64,000 nt of DNA, taken from positions 143,900,061 through 143,964,060 of the forward strand of contig JBOZIK010000001.1 in the NCBI GenBank assembly GCA_051453625.1, in the 5' to 3' direction. The notes below the pieces were generated by a model. It saw only the letters and a list, made by a program, of their open reading frames with translations. It had not been told where the DNA came from and ran no database searches. Every line of letters starts with the position of its first letter. Position 1 is the stretch's first letter. Below, one piece after another: positions 24,205 through 35,350 of the stretch. The translations under genes were made by a program, and so were the position numbers. The DNA is from Welwitschia mirabilis (lineage: Eukaryota > Gnetophyta > Gnetopsida > Welwitschiales).

Positions 24205-24580
24205 CATATAAAAAAAACTATTTACAATTACCACTGATGCTTCTACTCAAAGATTAGAAGTTGTACTTAGTCAAGATAACCAAGTGATTATTTATGAATT
24301 AGGGAAGTTAAACTAGAATAAGAGAAACTATTCCATTTATGATTTGGAATTGCTAGCCATAGTACATGCTTTGAAAGTTTGAAGATATTATCTTGTGGGA
24401 AGTGAATTCCTTCTCATAACAGATCATAAAGGCTTGGAATACTTTCAAATACAACCCATTCTGAACATGTGAAAAAGAAGATGGAATGAATTGCTAGTAG
24501 AATACAACTTCAAACTATAGTAAACCCCTAGGAAAGAGAATAAAGTGGTGGATGCTTTAAGTAGATTGTGGTGCATGTTA
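24205..24580 (+). pseudogene. Gyp1 RNase H
   Basis: FTITTDASTQRLEVVLSQ (catalytic Asp in TDAS, about 24220-24275), then YSIYDLELLAIVHAL (about 24333-24375; the E of 'KELLA' is retained), then YLVGSEFLLITDHKGLEYFQ (about 24390-24450), with the third Asp in ITDHK. The tether VVDALSRLW at about 24547-24573 is the normal end of this domain. Several stops, including CGA to TGA at the 'NMR' position. Confidence 0.9.
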
Positions 24581-24779
24581 GCCATCGCTATTACATTTGA
24601 CTTATCTTCCTTCCTCAAGATATCCTTAACTAAAAATCGATAATTTAATGACATATATCAATAGGTCCAATAAGGAAAATAAGTTGAAGCATGTATGCTC
24701 TCATGGAATGCATAGCTACTAAAAGGGAGACACCTATGCATCCCACAAGGTCCATGAAGAAGGAAGCTAATGTCTGAAC

Positions 24780-25560
24780 TAAATGAAGTTTCATATGCAA
24801 GACATCCTAGATTCATTAAAAATTTACACCACTTATAAAAATATTACTTTTTGCCTAGAATGAAAGCAGACTTAAAGGAATACATCTATAATTACCTTAT
24901 ATTTCAGCAGATGAAGAATGATTAAGAAAGGTCCACTAGTCTTCTTTAACCATTAGGAATATCATAATGGAAGTGGAAGGAAATATCCATGAATTTCATC
25001 GCTAATTTACCCCTCACTAATAGACAACATAATGTAATTTTTGTTTGTATAGATAGATTGACCAAGATGGCTTATTTCATTGTAGTTTGAAGCTTCAACA
25101 CAGTTTAAGAATTAGCCCTATAATTTTTATAGGAAGTTTTTAAACTACATGGCACACCGCAGGTTATAGTATCTAATCGAGATCTGAAGTTCTTGTCTAA
25201 GTTATGGTAAAGTTTCTTCTACCACTTAGACACCAAACTTATTTTTAGCACTGCATATCATCTAGAGACAGATGGTCAAACCTAAATATTTAATTATATA
25301 TTAGAAGATACTCTAAAGTATTATGTGGTAGAAAAACCCAAACAATGGGAGAACTATTTACATTTAGTAGAGTTTGCTTATAACCAAATATTTTAGACTT
25401 CCATTCAATGTTTACTGTTTGAAGTAATGTATGACAAAAACTATTCTACCCCTATCACATGGCTAGATCCTTCATAGAGATTATAAAATACAATACCTTT
25501 AGAATTAAAGATGATGAAAGAGGTAATTAATAAAAGAAATAGATAGCTATATGTGGTACA
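24780..25560 (+). pseudogene. Gyp1 integrase
   Basis: The zinc-binding region is poorly kept (about 24790-24920). The core is clear: SMNFIANLPLTN, VIFVCIDRLTKMAYFIVV (first Asp, about 25035-25090), VFKLHGTPQVIVSNRDLKFL (second Asp, about 25138-25200), then FSTAYHLETDGQT followed by a stop where the catalytic Glu is expected (GAA to TAA, about 25284). LHLVEFAYNQIF and SIQCLLFEVMYDKNYSTP follow (about 25360-25455). Typical Ty3/gypsy DDE integrase; inactive. Confidence 0.92.
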
Positions 25561-25599
25561 AGATTGGTACAAGAAGTATTATGATCAGAAACATCATAC

Positions 25600-26050
25600 A
25601 TGTGTATTCCAAGTCAGTGAATAAGTATTGCTAAGAATCAAGCTAGAAAGAAACTCCTTAAAGATGGAAAAGTATAGCAAGTTAGCACCATAATTCTACT
25701 ATCCATTTGAGATCATTGAAAGAATAAGTGGTCTAGCATATAAACTAGAACTTATCCCATAAGTATCCCAAATACATCTAGTTTTTTATGTGAGCATAAT
25801 GAAACTATACCATGAAGACAAAAACTAGGACTATACTTTCAACTGGTAACATATTATGCTCAAACCCAATCTGACTTTTGCTATTCAATTAAAAAAAATC
25901 ATAAGTACCAGATATAGGTAATTAAGGAATAAAAATATAAATGAACTACTCATTCAATGAATTCATTGTAACCAACAAACATGGGAAAACAGGGAGTACA
26001 TACAAGAGTATTTTCCTAGACTTTTTAATAAATCTTGAAATATGATTTTA
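25600..26050 (+). pseudogene. Gyp1 integrase C-terminus and chromodomain
   Basis: LKMEKYSKLAP(stop)FYYPFEIIERI (about 25655-25720) corresponds to the GPF/GPY module, and QIHLVFYVSIMKLY (about 25772-25812) to the 'VHPVFHVSLLK' motif. After a frameshift, LRNKNINELLIQ and QQTWENREYIQEYFPRLF (about 25920-26030) form a chromodomain, the histone-mark-reading tail that directs chromovirus integration. This places Gyp1 in the chromovirus branch. Confidence 0.9.
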
Positions 26051-26199
26051 CTTTACATTATTAATTTATCTATTAATGAATGATACCTCTTTTTTTCCAT
26101 TATGTTTTATAGACCATATAGAAAATAATCTAGAGGCACATGGCTTTGGAAATGAGGCAATTAGAGGAAATACCATACTCAAGAACAAGCACAATTCCT

Positions 26200-26211
26200 A
26201 AGGGGAGGGAA
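26200..26211 (+). other. Gyp1 polypurine tract
   Basis: AAGGGGAGGGAA directly before the 3' LTR; start site for plus-strand DNA synthesis. The same tract is found in Gyp2. Confidence 0.9.
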
Positions 26212-26629
26212 TGTAATGTTCTAAATTCATTAATTATGTAATATAGTGTGTTAAATGCTAAATAAGTATAGTTAATAAAAATGTGAATGAGTGTGATCCA
26301 AACATGAAAAGATGTGTCCCTTCATTATGTAATATAAGACTATGGTATTAGGTGGGGGTGGATAGACTGGGTATATGTAACCGACGACAACCTTGACTAA
26401 TCCCCAAGGGTCCCAGGAGGGGGACTTAAGTCATACTCCACGTCTTTATCTTTAACCACTAGTCTAAGATTGTTAGCTAATAATAAGTAGTGTAATCTGT
26501 TTCTATCAAGAATAAAAGCCCAGATTCTTTCTAAATTAATCCTTGTTATTCCTATTGACTTTGGTGTATTATTTTTATATGTTCCTTTTTATGAAAAGTA
26601 ATTTAGGACTAGTAAAATGGGACATTACA
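26212..26629 (+). repeat. Gyp1 3' LTR
   Basis: 418 bp, TGTAATGTT...GACATTACA. It matches the 5' LTR at 18822-19237 and, in inverted orientation, the Gyp2 LTRs. Confidence 0.9.
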
Positions 26630-29600
26630 AGTTTTCTAGCATAGTGATACCTAAAAATTGATTAAGTAAATTATAAAATTACCCACCTATCCTCAAATGA
26701 TGTCTCCAGTAGCCTGTTTGCTTATCCTGTTCTTACTCTTAAGCATAATTATTCAACACATTTCTCATCCTCATTAGTGCATTACCATACTCTTGCATAA
26801 CTATTTAATAAATAACTATACTATGCCATTTATTTTCTTGTGCTCTGTTTCCTCCCCATTTACTATGTGCATGAATCAATAACAACTATTTACATTCATT
26901 TTATCTTAGCTTAAGGTTTTTTCCTCATAGCCTAGTATTTAAGTAAACCACCCAGTGTAACATCCATCTTGTTGCTTATCATTTGTTAATAGTAAACTCC
27001 TCCCTCCCTATGAAATCTAGGAGTATATGCACGAGCATCCTTGAAACTATAGGAACCAAAATTATGTTTAAATTTATTAAAAAATGAATAACATCTATTA
27101 ATAAAATAATTAATTATCATGAATCTTATTAAGTTAGAGATCCTATGTTCAAGTCTGATGGATAACGCTAGGAATATATTATTTAATTTTTATTGCTTAC
27201 ATTATTAAATAAGGATATTTTAATAAGCTTATTTAGTTCTATAAACCTTTCTTATAACTGACTCAAGGTGGGAATAATGGTCAAAACACAAGGAGTTTAA
27301 GAATAATGTCGTAAGCTCAACTTCAAGAAATAACAAAAATCAAAATTTTATTTCCTTTATAATCTTAATAAGGAAAGGAAGAATAGAATTTATTTCATAA
27401 ATCTAGTTAATCATAGGTCCTTCATAGTATAATATTTAATTTCAATATAGTTATACTTGTAATATAATACTTTGAGACATAAAACCTTTTTAAAGAAATT
27501 ATTAAATAGTATTATTGTAAATTTTAAGTTTTATTTTTTAGCTTATGAACAAACTTTAAAGGTTGGGGTTGTTTAAAATCTGAGTGTAACTTATCTTATT
27601 GACAATTTTGCCATTTGAGGTTAAAAATTTCATGTGAAATTGTTTTATAAGCTTATTTTTCAATAATGAAAAGATTTTATTACAAATACAAGAAAATAGA
27701 TAATTTTAGATTAATACTTAATCACCTATTAGTTATCCTTGTCAAATCATTCTACTTGACGTAAGTGTAATTGATATTGCATCATTTACAAATTGAAGGA
27801 ATCTTGAGATTTAATTAAACATCCAATATTTATAAAAACAACAAATTATAAAAAAATTTAGTTTAGTAAACCAAGTAATTTATTTAAAAAAAATCTAGTT
27901 AATTAAATGATCAAGCTAAGCCCTTAGACTTATGAAAAATGCGTTATTATGCACTTTCATTTGAAAGAAGAATATGGTAGCCCTTTCATACCACGTTTAA
28001 GATGGAGGTAAATAAGAAAAGCTTGAGATGAATGATAATAAGGTCAAAAGAATAGGTTCAATAGAAAGGAACAAATCATAAGGTCTAATATCTATTGATT
28101 TATTAGAAAGAATAAAGTTCACAGAAGTGAAAGTAGTTGGTTGGATGATTACTTTTAGAAATAATGATTATACCCTCTAGGAAAGATTCATACATAGAAA
28201 CTTATTTGAAATATGAGACCATAGAATTATGATACTAATACCTTTACATAGATTGAAATACATAGAAGCTAATGTGTGAAGACTAAATTAATTAGATCCT
28301 TTAATTGGTATTCCTAGAGAATAGAAATGGTATTAGTTTTACCAAAATTTATATGTTAGTCTCACTTTTCTAATATCAAATTATATTGCATGTTTTAGGC
28401 TTAATCCAATAGATTTAAGATGGCTAAAAATATTGAACTCAAATACTACTTTTTTCTCCTAGAAAAATATGATCATAATGTGAATATTAGAGGTTAATAT
28501 ACATAAGTTTTATGACTTTTAAAGCATACAAAATTAAAATCAACAATTAGAATAACTAGTAAGAGCACATGAAATAGTGATAAAAACTGAGGAAAAGTCT
28601 TAGAACCTAATTCAAAGTTACATTCAACCAAGCACTAGAAGCTAAGGCGAACCACATGAGGTCAAAAACTAAGAGAAAGTTTATCTTAAAGAGTGCACTT
28701 GTGACTAATATCAATTACATCATGTTGCAATGCAAGATTTTCTAATTCACTTGAAAATTATACTTTACATGTGTTTGCTTCAATATTTGCTCTCATCTCT
28801 TTTCACTATGTATTCAAGAATGCATCAAAGGATTAATTTGACCTTCTATTTTAGATCTTGACATAAATTGAAATTTTGAATTCTAGTTAACAAGAAGGTA
28901 TAATATTTAAATGCCTTAAAATTTAGAACAACATACAGACATTTTATAATGCCTTATACAATCTTAACATCACCTTTCTATATATGTTGATGAGTTGGTG
29001 GATCACTTAATGAAGTATGAGTTTATTTGATTAGGTTTCTTAACTTTTTAACTAATATATCATTGTTAGCACATCCTTAGATAAAAATTTAACTTAAACA
29101 TTTTCTCATATTTCTTGACCAATTATTTATATTATTTGAGTCTTCTTTCCTAGTTACCAATAGCTTACATCTAGTAATGCTTAGCTATATCATAAGTCTA
29201 TAACAAGTTAATCATATTATTATATGATTAAAATCTTATAGTCTTGTTTAAATGGTTTATGCATGTAGGTATTTTAACTTAGAAGATTGAATTAGCTCAT
29301 TCTAAATTAAAATTAAAGATCTTACCTATTTAATTGATCTATACTTGCATAACATTGGCCTCACCCTCATCCTATGCTCTTATTTATGCTACACATGTTT
29401 TGCATATATCATTATTGTAATGCTTGGGTTGGTATTTACCTATAGTTATTTTAATTATTTTCTTGAGCTAAAACTTATATTTTAAACATATTTCACATTT
29501 CATCCGTAACTTGTTATGCTTTAAAGTGCTAATTTATACATATTAATCTTTGAAGTAGAAATTCAACTAGTTTATACAAGTAGAAGTGTTAAACATGCAT

Positions 29601-29879
29601 CAAAATAAGTACACAACAAAGGAGTGTAGAGCAGAAGAGACTTACATTATGAGCTTAGGCTTGGAAAATTTTGACATAACATCTTTAGAGTTACTATCAT
29701 GGTTTTAAAGTAAAAGATTATTTTATTTAATTTTATAGTTTTGGTTTTTGGCCAAAGCAAGGAGGTTAACCATCTATAAGTATGTCCAATTTTGTTCTTA
29801 AGAAAAGCAATAATTTAATCCTTATCTAATCTTTCATAAAAGATATCAAAGCTTATAAATTGAAGAAGATTAAAATTTA
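26630..29879. other. Gyp3 internal region, right part
   Basis: Starts with the pyrimidine-rich stretch interrupted by Gyp1. After about 27060 it is A+T-rich, and I could not match any frame to a retroelement domain. It may hold very decayed pol or further insertions. Confidence 0.4.
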
Positions 29880-30190
29880 ATGTATAGAAAAGAGTTTGAT
29901 AATTGTTACATATGTACACCATGAAGTCAAAATAAAGAGTAGAAAAAGAAGAGAATTCCTAGAGGCTTGAGAATTCTAGACACAAGAGATGATTAGTGCT
30001 ATTATGATGTGCTATTATGATGATTAATTGGTAAGCCTTTAGATAACATTCCACCTTATTCAATAACATATATGATGTTTTAGGAGGATAAAGTCAACTT
30101 TATAAATACAAGTATTGGAGACATAGAAAGAGAGGCTAGTTGAAAATTTAAAATAGATGTGTGTATCTCAAGTTTTGAGGATGAAACTTC
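29880..30190 (+). pseudogene. Gyp3 pol C-terminal remnant
   Basis: Weak match to the end of Ty3/gypsy integrase: a basic KSRKREEFL segment (about 29930-29960), then IPPYSITYMMF (about 30050-30080), which resembles the 'LPPSLSNVHDVFH' motif, and FEDETSYG (about 30175-30198), resembling the usual last residues. The region is frameshifted and short. Supported mainly by its position just before the PPT. Confidence 0.4.
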
Positions 30191-30206
30191 TTATGGAGTA
30201 GAGAAA
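30191..30206 (+). other. Gyp3 polypurine tract (decayed)
   Basis: GGAGTAGAGAAA directly before the 3' LTR, preceded by GATGAAACTTCTTAT, the common Ty3/gypsy sequence at this place. Confidence 0.65.
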
Positions 30207-30480
30207 TGTCATGTCTAGATGTTCAAGGTTCAAGAACTTTGTATATAATTCTTACTATTATAATCTATTTTAATTTATGTATGTATTTATCTTAATTTTC
30301 TTAGTGGTGAAATTTTATTAAGAAAACTTTATGTAATAATTCTTTGCATTTTTAAATATTGCCTTATTGAAAATTTCAATGATTTAATTTTTATGGTTAA
30401 TTCATTTCATTTATGGAAAATAGTTATTATGTGGTTATGAAAATTACTAGTTATAAGAATTACTTTAATTTACATGTGGA

Positions 30481-30609
30481 TTAATAATAATAATAATAAT
30501 AATAATAATNNNNNNNNNNNNNNNNNNNNNNNNNNNNNNNNNNNNNNNNNNNNNNNNNNNNNNNNNNNNNNNNNNNNNNNNNNNNNNNNNNNNNNNNNNN
30601 NNNNNNNNN

Positions 30610-30682
<73 letters not shown>
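30481..30682. repeat. (TAA)n microsatellite around a gap
   Basis: TAATAATAA from 30481, N from 30510 to 30609 (100 N), then TAA repeats to about 30682. Absent from the corresponding place of the 5' LTR. Confidence 0.95.
30510..30609. other. Assembly gap, 100 N
   Basis: Run of N within (TAA)n. Confidence 0.99.
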
Positions 30683-30683
<1 letters not shown>

Positions 30684-30719
30684 TGCCTAGTGGCCTAGTA
30701 AGGGTTACAGAATTTCCAT

Positions 30720-30900
30720 TACTTTCACATCTACCACCACTTACACACATTACTTACACCACTTCCACACATTCCACCACTACCACACACCACATACATC
30801 ACTTCCACACCTCCCACCACTTTTACACACCTCTTTTACCACTTTCACATCTTCCACTAATTCCACACACCACTTCCACCACCTCCACCACTTTTATCAC
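30720..30900. repeat. CACCACTTCCACA-type minisatellite
   Basis: Imprecise repeats of about 10-20 bases rich in CCACTTCCAC words. It gives a His/Thr/Ser-rich open frame that is not a gene. The 5' LTR has a shorter version at about 15355-15415. Confidence 0.7.
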
Positions 30901-32214
30901 TTCAGCTTCCTCCACATCTGCCACTCCCTTATCATGTGTTTTCATCACACTATACTTTATACTATAAATAGAATTCTTTCCTTATCATATTTCCATCTTG
31001 AGAAAGTTTAGACTATCAAATATTACTATCATAATCTTGAAGCTTGGATAAATCCTTAGAACCTTAGAGCTTAGAACCTTTAGAGTCTTTGAATCTTTGT
31101 GTTTATTTGGGTATGTTTCATGGATTAATCAAATATCTTGTATGGTTTTGTAATTTTTCATTTAACCCTAATGGTTTATGGACTTCATTTTATTCTTGAA
31201 TGTTCTTATCTATTTCTTGCATTTCTCTCTATTATCATGTTTTGCATTCCTTAAAAGATAGTTTATTTTGTATACCATTAAAAGCTTGTAAATTTTTATA
31301 TGTAAATCAAATACCATGTTTTGTTTAATATTTCTTTTCCTCTTAACATTTTTCATAATGTTTCAAGTTGGTGACCTTATTGGTTTATATCAATATACAT
31401 TGATCTACTAAGAAATTTATCTTTAGAGAGTAATGGAGAGTAGATGAGACCTCCTCTAGATATTATACATGTAAGTTATTACAAATTATCTCCAGAGAGT
31501 AAAGGGGATTAGATGAGATTTCCTCTAGATATTATGCATGTGGATTACTATAAATTATCATCTAGAGAGTAAAGGGATAAATTGTCCCCTCTAGAGATGT
31601 ACAAATAAATAAATTAAAAATTTTGTTTGAGCATATTTTGCAATGCAGTTGGATTGTTGAAACTACATCTTGAGTTGTTAACATTGCATTCTTGGTTTGT
31701 CTTGGTCACATATCGATTTTCTGAGAATTCCTCCCTTGTCCTTAAAAGTTAACTTTTTTCACTTAAATCCTTGTCATGAACTATACTAGGGATTGTGATG
31801 ATTTTGCAATTCTCATATAATATTATATGTATACATTATATACTAGCATGAATTATAATCATAGAGAAGGAACTTCTTGTTGCTAATGGATTAGAATACT
31901 TTGCTACTTATTTCATTCTTTATGTACTTATAGTTGTAAACTGTGAAAGAATACTATGATTGTAAATTTTTCTATAAATGTTATCTAAACATTGAAATTT
32001 TCCTATTATCCTCTAAAGCTATTTATGATTTGACTTATTCTTTATCATGTTATTATCATGGTTAATTACCTTCTTCTAATAAAATTTTAGTATTAGATCG
32101 ACATATGGTTTAAATCATGATAAAATTTTAATTTGATACATATCGTGTTGAGAAACATTATAAAAATTTTCATAGGTAAAGTTCATAGTTTTGTACTAAA
32201 ATTTAAATGTTAGA

Positions 32215-32219
32215 ATGCA
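32215..32219. repeat. Gyp3 target-site duplication, right copy
   Basis: ATGCA, identical to 15013-15017. Confidence 0.75.
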
Positions 32220-32269
32220 CGAGGCACCTATTACATCACAGATATATATCAGTTCTATTATTTTATGCA

Positions 32270-33240
32270 CATGTAGATGTCATTAGATGTAGTTGGGTAT
32301 ATAATAAATATGATCAAAGTAATGATTAATGGCCATGAGATCTCCATTCTCCTAAGATACATTACATTGGTAAAGGGATTAGATGATTTGGGTAGCATAC
32401 ATATATAATTTTCTAGTGGTAATAAGGATAAATGTGTTTATAGCATAATGGTAGATATTCCACTAGATATAATAGATCATGGAATAAGGGTATTAGTCAT
32501 ACATCTTTTACTAGCATATAGGATCTTACATAGAGGATTGATCTATAACATTAGTCCTTCTTTTCATGATGGCAATTGCATAGTAGCATACTAATACATT
32601 TCAGTAGTGCTCAAACAGGATGATAAAATGGACTTAGACTTCTTTATATGGAGGAGGTTAAGATCCATAATGGATGTATAATCCATCTAAATACTAAGAT
32701 TTCCATTCTTATTCTTATCCAATTCTTTAGCATTCTTGAGATAGTGAGTGAAAAATGTTGCATCTACAAATCTCTATATATTATGTGTAGGATATGTACA
32801 TTCAGATTTCTAGATAGCCTAATTAATAGTAGCAATAGGTTTTTAGAGCTATATGCAAGGTATAATCATACCTTGACATGATGAAGTAGAGGNNNNNNNN
32901 NNNNNNNNNNNNCTAAAAATAATGTACTAAGATTTCATGATGAAGTAGAGGGTAAACTCCATGAAGCATCAAATGTCTAATATGAGAGAGTAGATGATAG
33001 ACATGGGGGATCAAGTCATGTAGATAAAGTAGAATGTCATAGTTGATCTTCTAATAGTAGTAGTACAATTCTAGAGGAAAAAGGCTATACATACATTTAT
33101 AATAGTATTGAGTGATTACTTCCCACTTAAGGAGTACCCTCCTTCTTCACCTCCTCTTATGAGTTCTAAAGTGGAGTTTATTATTACCTCTTGAGGAGAT
33201 TGATGTAGAGAGGATCCTTATTCTTGCATACTAATTTTTT
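32270..33240 (+). pseudogene. Second 'putative plant transposon protein'-like remnant
   Basis: Plus-strand decayed frame. Readable blocks in order: INGHEISILLRYI and VKGLDDLGSIHI (about 32325-32400), VDIPLDIIDHGIRVLVI (about 32450-32505), then LLAYRILHRGLIYNISPSFH (about 32508-32567), then DDKMDLDFFIWRRLRSIMD (about 32620-32675). Order and spacing resemble the plant-specific 'putative plant transposon protein' domain, which has an early 'G....S...L...LG.P' region and later Leu-rich blocks. The end repeats HDEVEG on both sides of a 20-N gap. No DNA similarity to the copy at 8287-9990 is visible. Function unknown; broken by stops. Confidence 0.45.
32893..32912. other. Assembly gap, 20 N, with duplicated edge
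   Basis: CATGATGAAGTAGAGG occurs immediately before the gap (32877-32892) and again at 32936-32951, 23 bases after it. Confidence 0.9.
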
Positions 33241-34159
33241 TATTTTACTTAAAATATTTTCTTTATGAGATATATACACTTTCACTTTTAATTCATTACT
33301 ATTTTATTTCATGATGATTTCATCTACATAATGTTTCACTTTTATCTTGTCAATTTTGAAAACATTTAAGTGAGGGGCTAATGTAAAGTAGATCATATGT
33401 ATCTAATCTATTTATTTAGACTACATGTTTTATACATTATTTTCCAAAAAGATATAATCATTTTTTTTCAGTTTAAGGAAAAAGGAGTCAAAAAAGATTG
33501 TCGTCCACCTCACCAACTAGAGAATAGGATGGATAACACCTTATATTTGCTAATTTTTCATAGGGAAGATTATATTGAGCTAGTAATAATTAGGAACCTA
33601 TATGATAAGATCTTTAAATTTAATTTATGCATTTAAATAATTATTTATCTTCATCAATTTGGTTCACAACTTGTAATTATCTACTTACTTTATTAGAGAC
33701 TAGTAAAACTAAGTGATGAGCTATGTTGTAAGGCAAAATTCACCATATTTAACATAGTTTTTAAGGATGTTTTTAGGTCATTCCAATAACTTTCTTAAAG
33801 AATATTAAAATTTCATTAGAGCTTCATGACTAACACAAATTAGACAAATTTCTTCTCGCATTTGACTTCTTTCCTATTCCAATTAAAGACTTATATATTC
33901 TACCTTATGAGAGGATGATTAGAAGACTAACTAGATCATTAACCTAGGATTAATCTATATTGCAATGACCATGATAGAGTTCAAGTAAGTTACAGAATAT
34001 CTAAGGAATAATGATGATCATGCAAAAGTATTATAAGCCAAGTTTAGATCCAAGACTAATGATCAAAGCTATTGAAAGTGGAAATAGTATGTTGTCCACC
34101 CCATTGTTTGAAGAACATACTAAAGAAAATTCATAAGGATACTTCAATAGAAAATCCCA
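33241..34159. other. Unassigned A+T-rich sequence
   Basis: A frame of 79 codons at 33397-33636 shows no recognisable domain. Nothing else supportable. Confidence 0.3.
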
Positions 34160-34395
34160 AGACTAGGATCATCATCGACACCATCATCTAGATGACATCC
34201 TAGATAACATATTAATAAAATCATCAATAGATGATCATGTATCAGGCATCTATAGGCAAGTGAAGATGTCATTCTTCTAATTGTCTAAATGACATCCAAG
34301 ACAACAAAAATAACATTTAGAGTTAACAAGTACTAAATGTTAATGAGTAGTTATCACTATCATCCACATCATCATCTAGATAACATAGGTGAATG
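34160..34395. repeat. Array of CATCTAGATGACAT-like motifs
   Basis: CATCATCTAGATGACATCC (34182), a weaker CTAAATGACATCC (34285) and CATCATCTAGATAACATAG (34370), with related words between. The same motif is scattered at 3.6-4.95 kb and at 12.7 kb. Perhaps the subterminal part of a DNA transposon or a dispersed repeat. Confidence 0.45.
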
Positions 34396-34989
34396 ATAGT
34401 TAGTTATTTTTCAAAAAAAATTAATTCTCTTTATAATAAAAGTTGGTTTGATCATGAATTTTTATGTTACATCCTATGACCTAACCAATCGCTGATCTTA
34501 AACTATAAATAAACCCTCATAGATCACATTTTTTCCTCTTTTTATACATCTTAATCTTATGATGAATTATAGGTTAAATGGACAAGTGAATCCATCTTAT
34601 CTTATGAGAAAGATGTCCTTGGTATTTGGTTGTGATTCTTCCATTGAGGATATTTTGCTTGTAAGTGAATGTAAATAATTTGATTAGTTAATAAAGATTA
34701 AATTGTATTCTTCTTATAAAATTATAGTTCATGTTGATTCTAATCTAGCAGGATTATTTTCTAATTAATATAGATTATATGAACCAATTTAAGTGCCATT
34801 ATATTATCAAATTAATTAGTATTTGCATTTAGATTGCATTCTTTCATTTGCATAACAATTCATTTCATCCATTTTCCTCCATTCCATTAATTACATTTGC
34901 ATTACTTTCAACTCAATTTTTAATTTAAAAAATATAAAATTATATTCCCTTTTAATCTCATTCAAATTAATTTCTCAATTCCTTATTAT
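34396..34989. other. Unassigned, possibly LTR-like
   Basis: Contains CTATAAATAAACC at about 34502, followed by a C/T-rich stretch, as expected for an LTR promoter, but no partner LTR or boundary was found. Confidence 0.3.
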
Positions 34990-35350
34990 AAGTCTTCTTT
35001 ATATTATAACATTTTGGGTTGATCCTACTATACAAGTGTGTTTTATGCATGCAACTATACATTTAATTTCTAGATGCTTAGATAAAAGATACATTAAGGC
35101 AAATCATAGTTTTAAGCACAAATACATACTACAATAACATAGAACTATTTTCTTGACATTAACCACATAACTTGAAGATGAAAATCAAAAGAAAATAATA
35201 AAAATCAAAGAAATGTGGAGGTAATAAGAGAATTACTTTAAATGAGAATACAAAAAATATAAAATACTATCAAATAGAATCCATATCATAGCACTATGCT
35301 GACTCTTCTTTAACTACTTATAATTTGATTGTACATTATGATGCCCCATT
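34990..35350 (-). repeat. Gyp6 3' LTR, left piece (left end approximate)
   Basis: TTAACCACATAACTTGAAG at about 35160 matches TTAACCACATAATTTAAAG at about 47907, and the similarity runs on for about 180 bases to the Sire4 insertion point. Confidence 0.65.

Larger units (their letters stand above)
18822..26629 (+). mobile_element. Gyp1: full-structure Ty3/gypsy chromovirus, decayed
   Basis: 7.8 kb including N-gaps. Two LTRs of about 417 bp start TGTAATGTT and end ATTACA. A PBS follows the 5' LTR and the PPT AAGGGGAGGGAA precedes the 3' LTR. On the plus strand from about 22.4 kb: zinc knuckle, protease, RT, RNase H, integrase and chromodomain, the gene order of plant chromoviruses. Between the 5' LTR and the gag end is an antisense coding-like region. 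The flanks (TATTT left, AGTTT right) are only weakly alike, so the TSD is decayed or uncertain. It is nested in Gyp3 and is of the same family as Gyp2. Confidence 0.9.
15018..32214 (+). mobile_element. Gyp3: long-LTR Ty3/gypsy element with nested Gyp1
   Basis: Two direct LTRs (15018-16524 and 30207-32214) begin with TGTCAT and end TTACA/TTAGA, with a 5-bp TSD ATGCA on each side. A PBS follows the 5' LTR. The sequence before the 3' LTR ends TTGAGGATGAAACTTC then GGAGTAGAGAAA, the usual 3' end and PPT of Ty3/gypsy elements. Of the internal part, only a C-terminal pol remnant is recognised. The chromovirus Gyp1 sits inside at 18822-26629. Without Gyp1 the element would be about 9.4 kb, so most of gag-pol is lost or unrecognisable, or the element was non-autonomous. 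Confidence 0.8.
30207..32214 (+). repeat. Gyp3 3' LTR, expanded
   Basis: Homologous to the 5' LTR but about 500 bases longer. It holds a (TAA)n run with an N-gap, an expanded CACTTCCACA-rich minisatellite (about 30720-30900), about 200 extra bases near 31245-31435 and two units of the ~65-bp repeat (about 31445-31600). The end ATGTTAGA corresponds to ATGTTACA of the 5' LTR and is followed by the TSD ATGCA. Confidence 0.8.

Noticed and set aside
30474-30967. Frames with poly-Ile/Leu/Asn and His/Thr-rich protein
   Set aside because: Translations of (TAA)n and of a CCACTTCCAC minisatellite inside an LTR, across an N-gap.
33397-33636. 79-codon plus-strand frame
   Set aside because: No domain, no neighbour logic, composition like random A+T-rich sequence.
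34160-34395. CRISPR-like spaced repeats
   Set aside because: Repeats are imprecise and irregularly spaced, and the context is a plant repeat region without cas genes.
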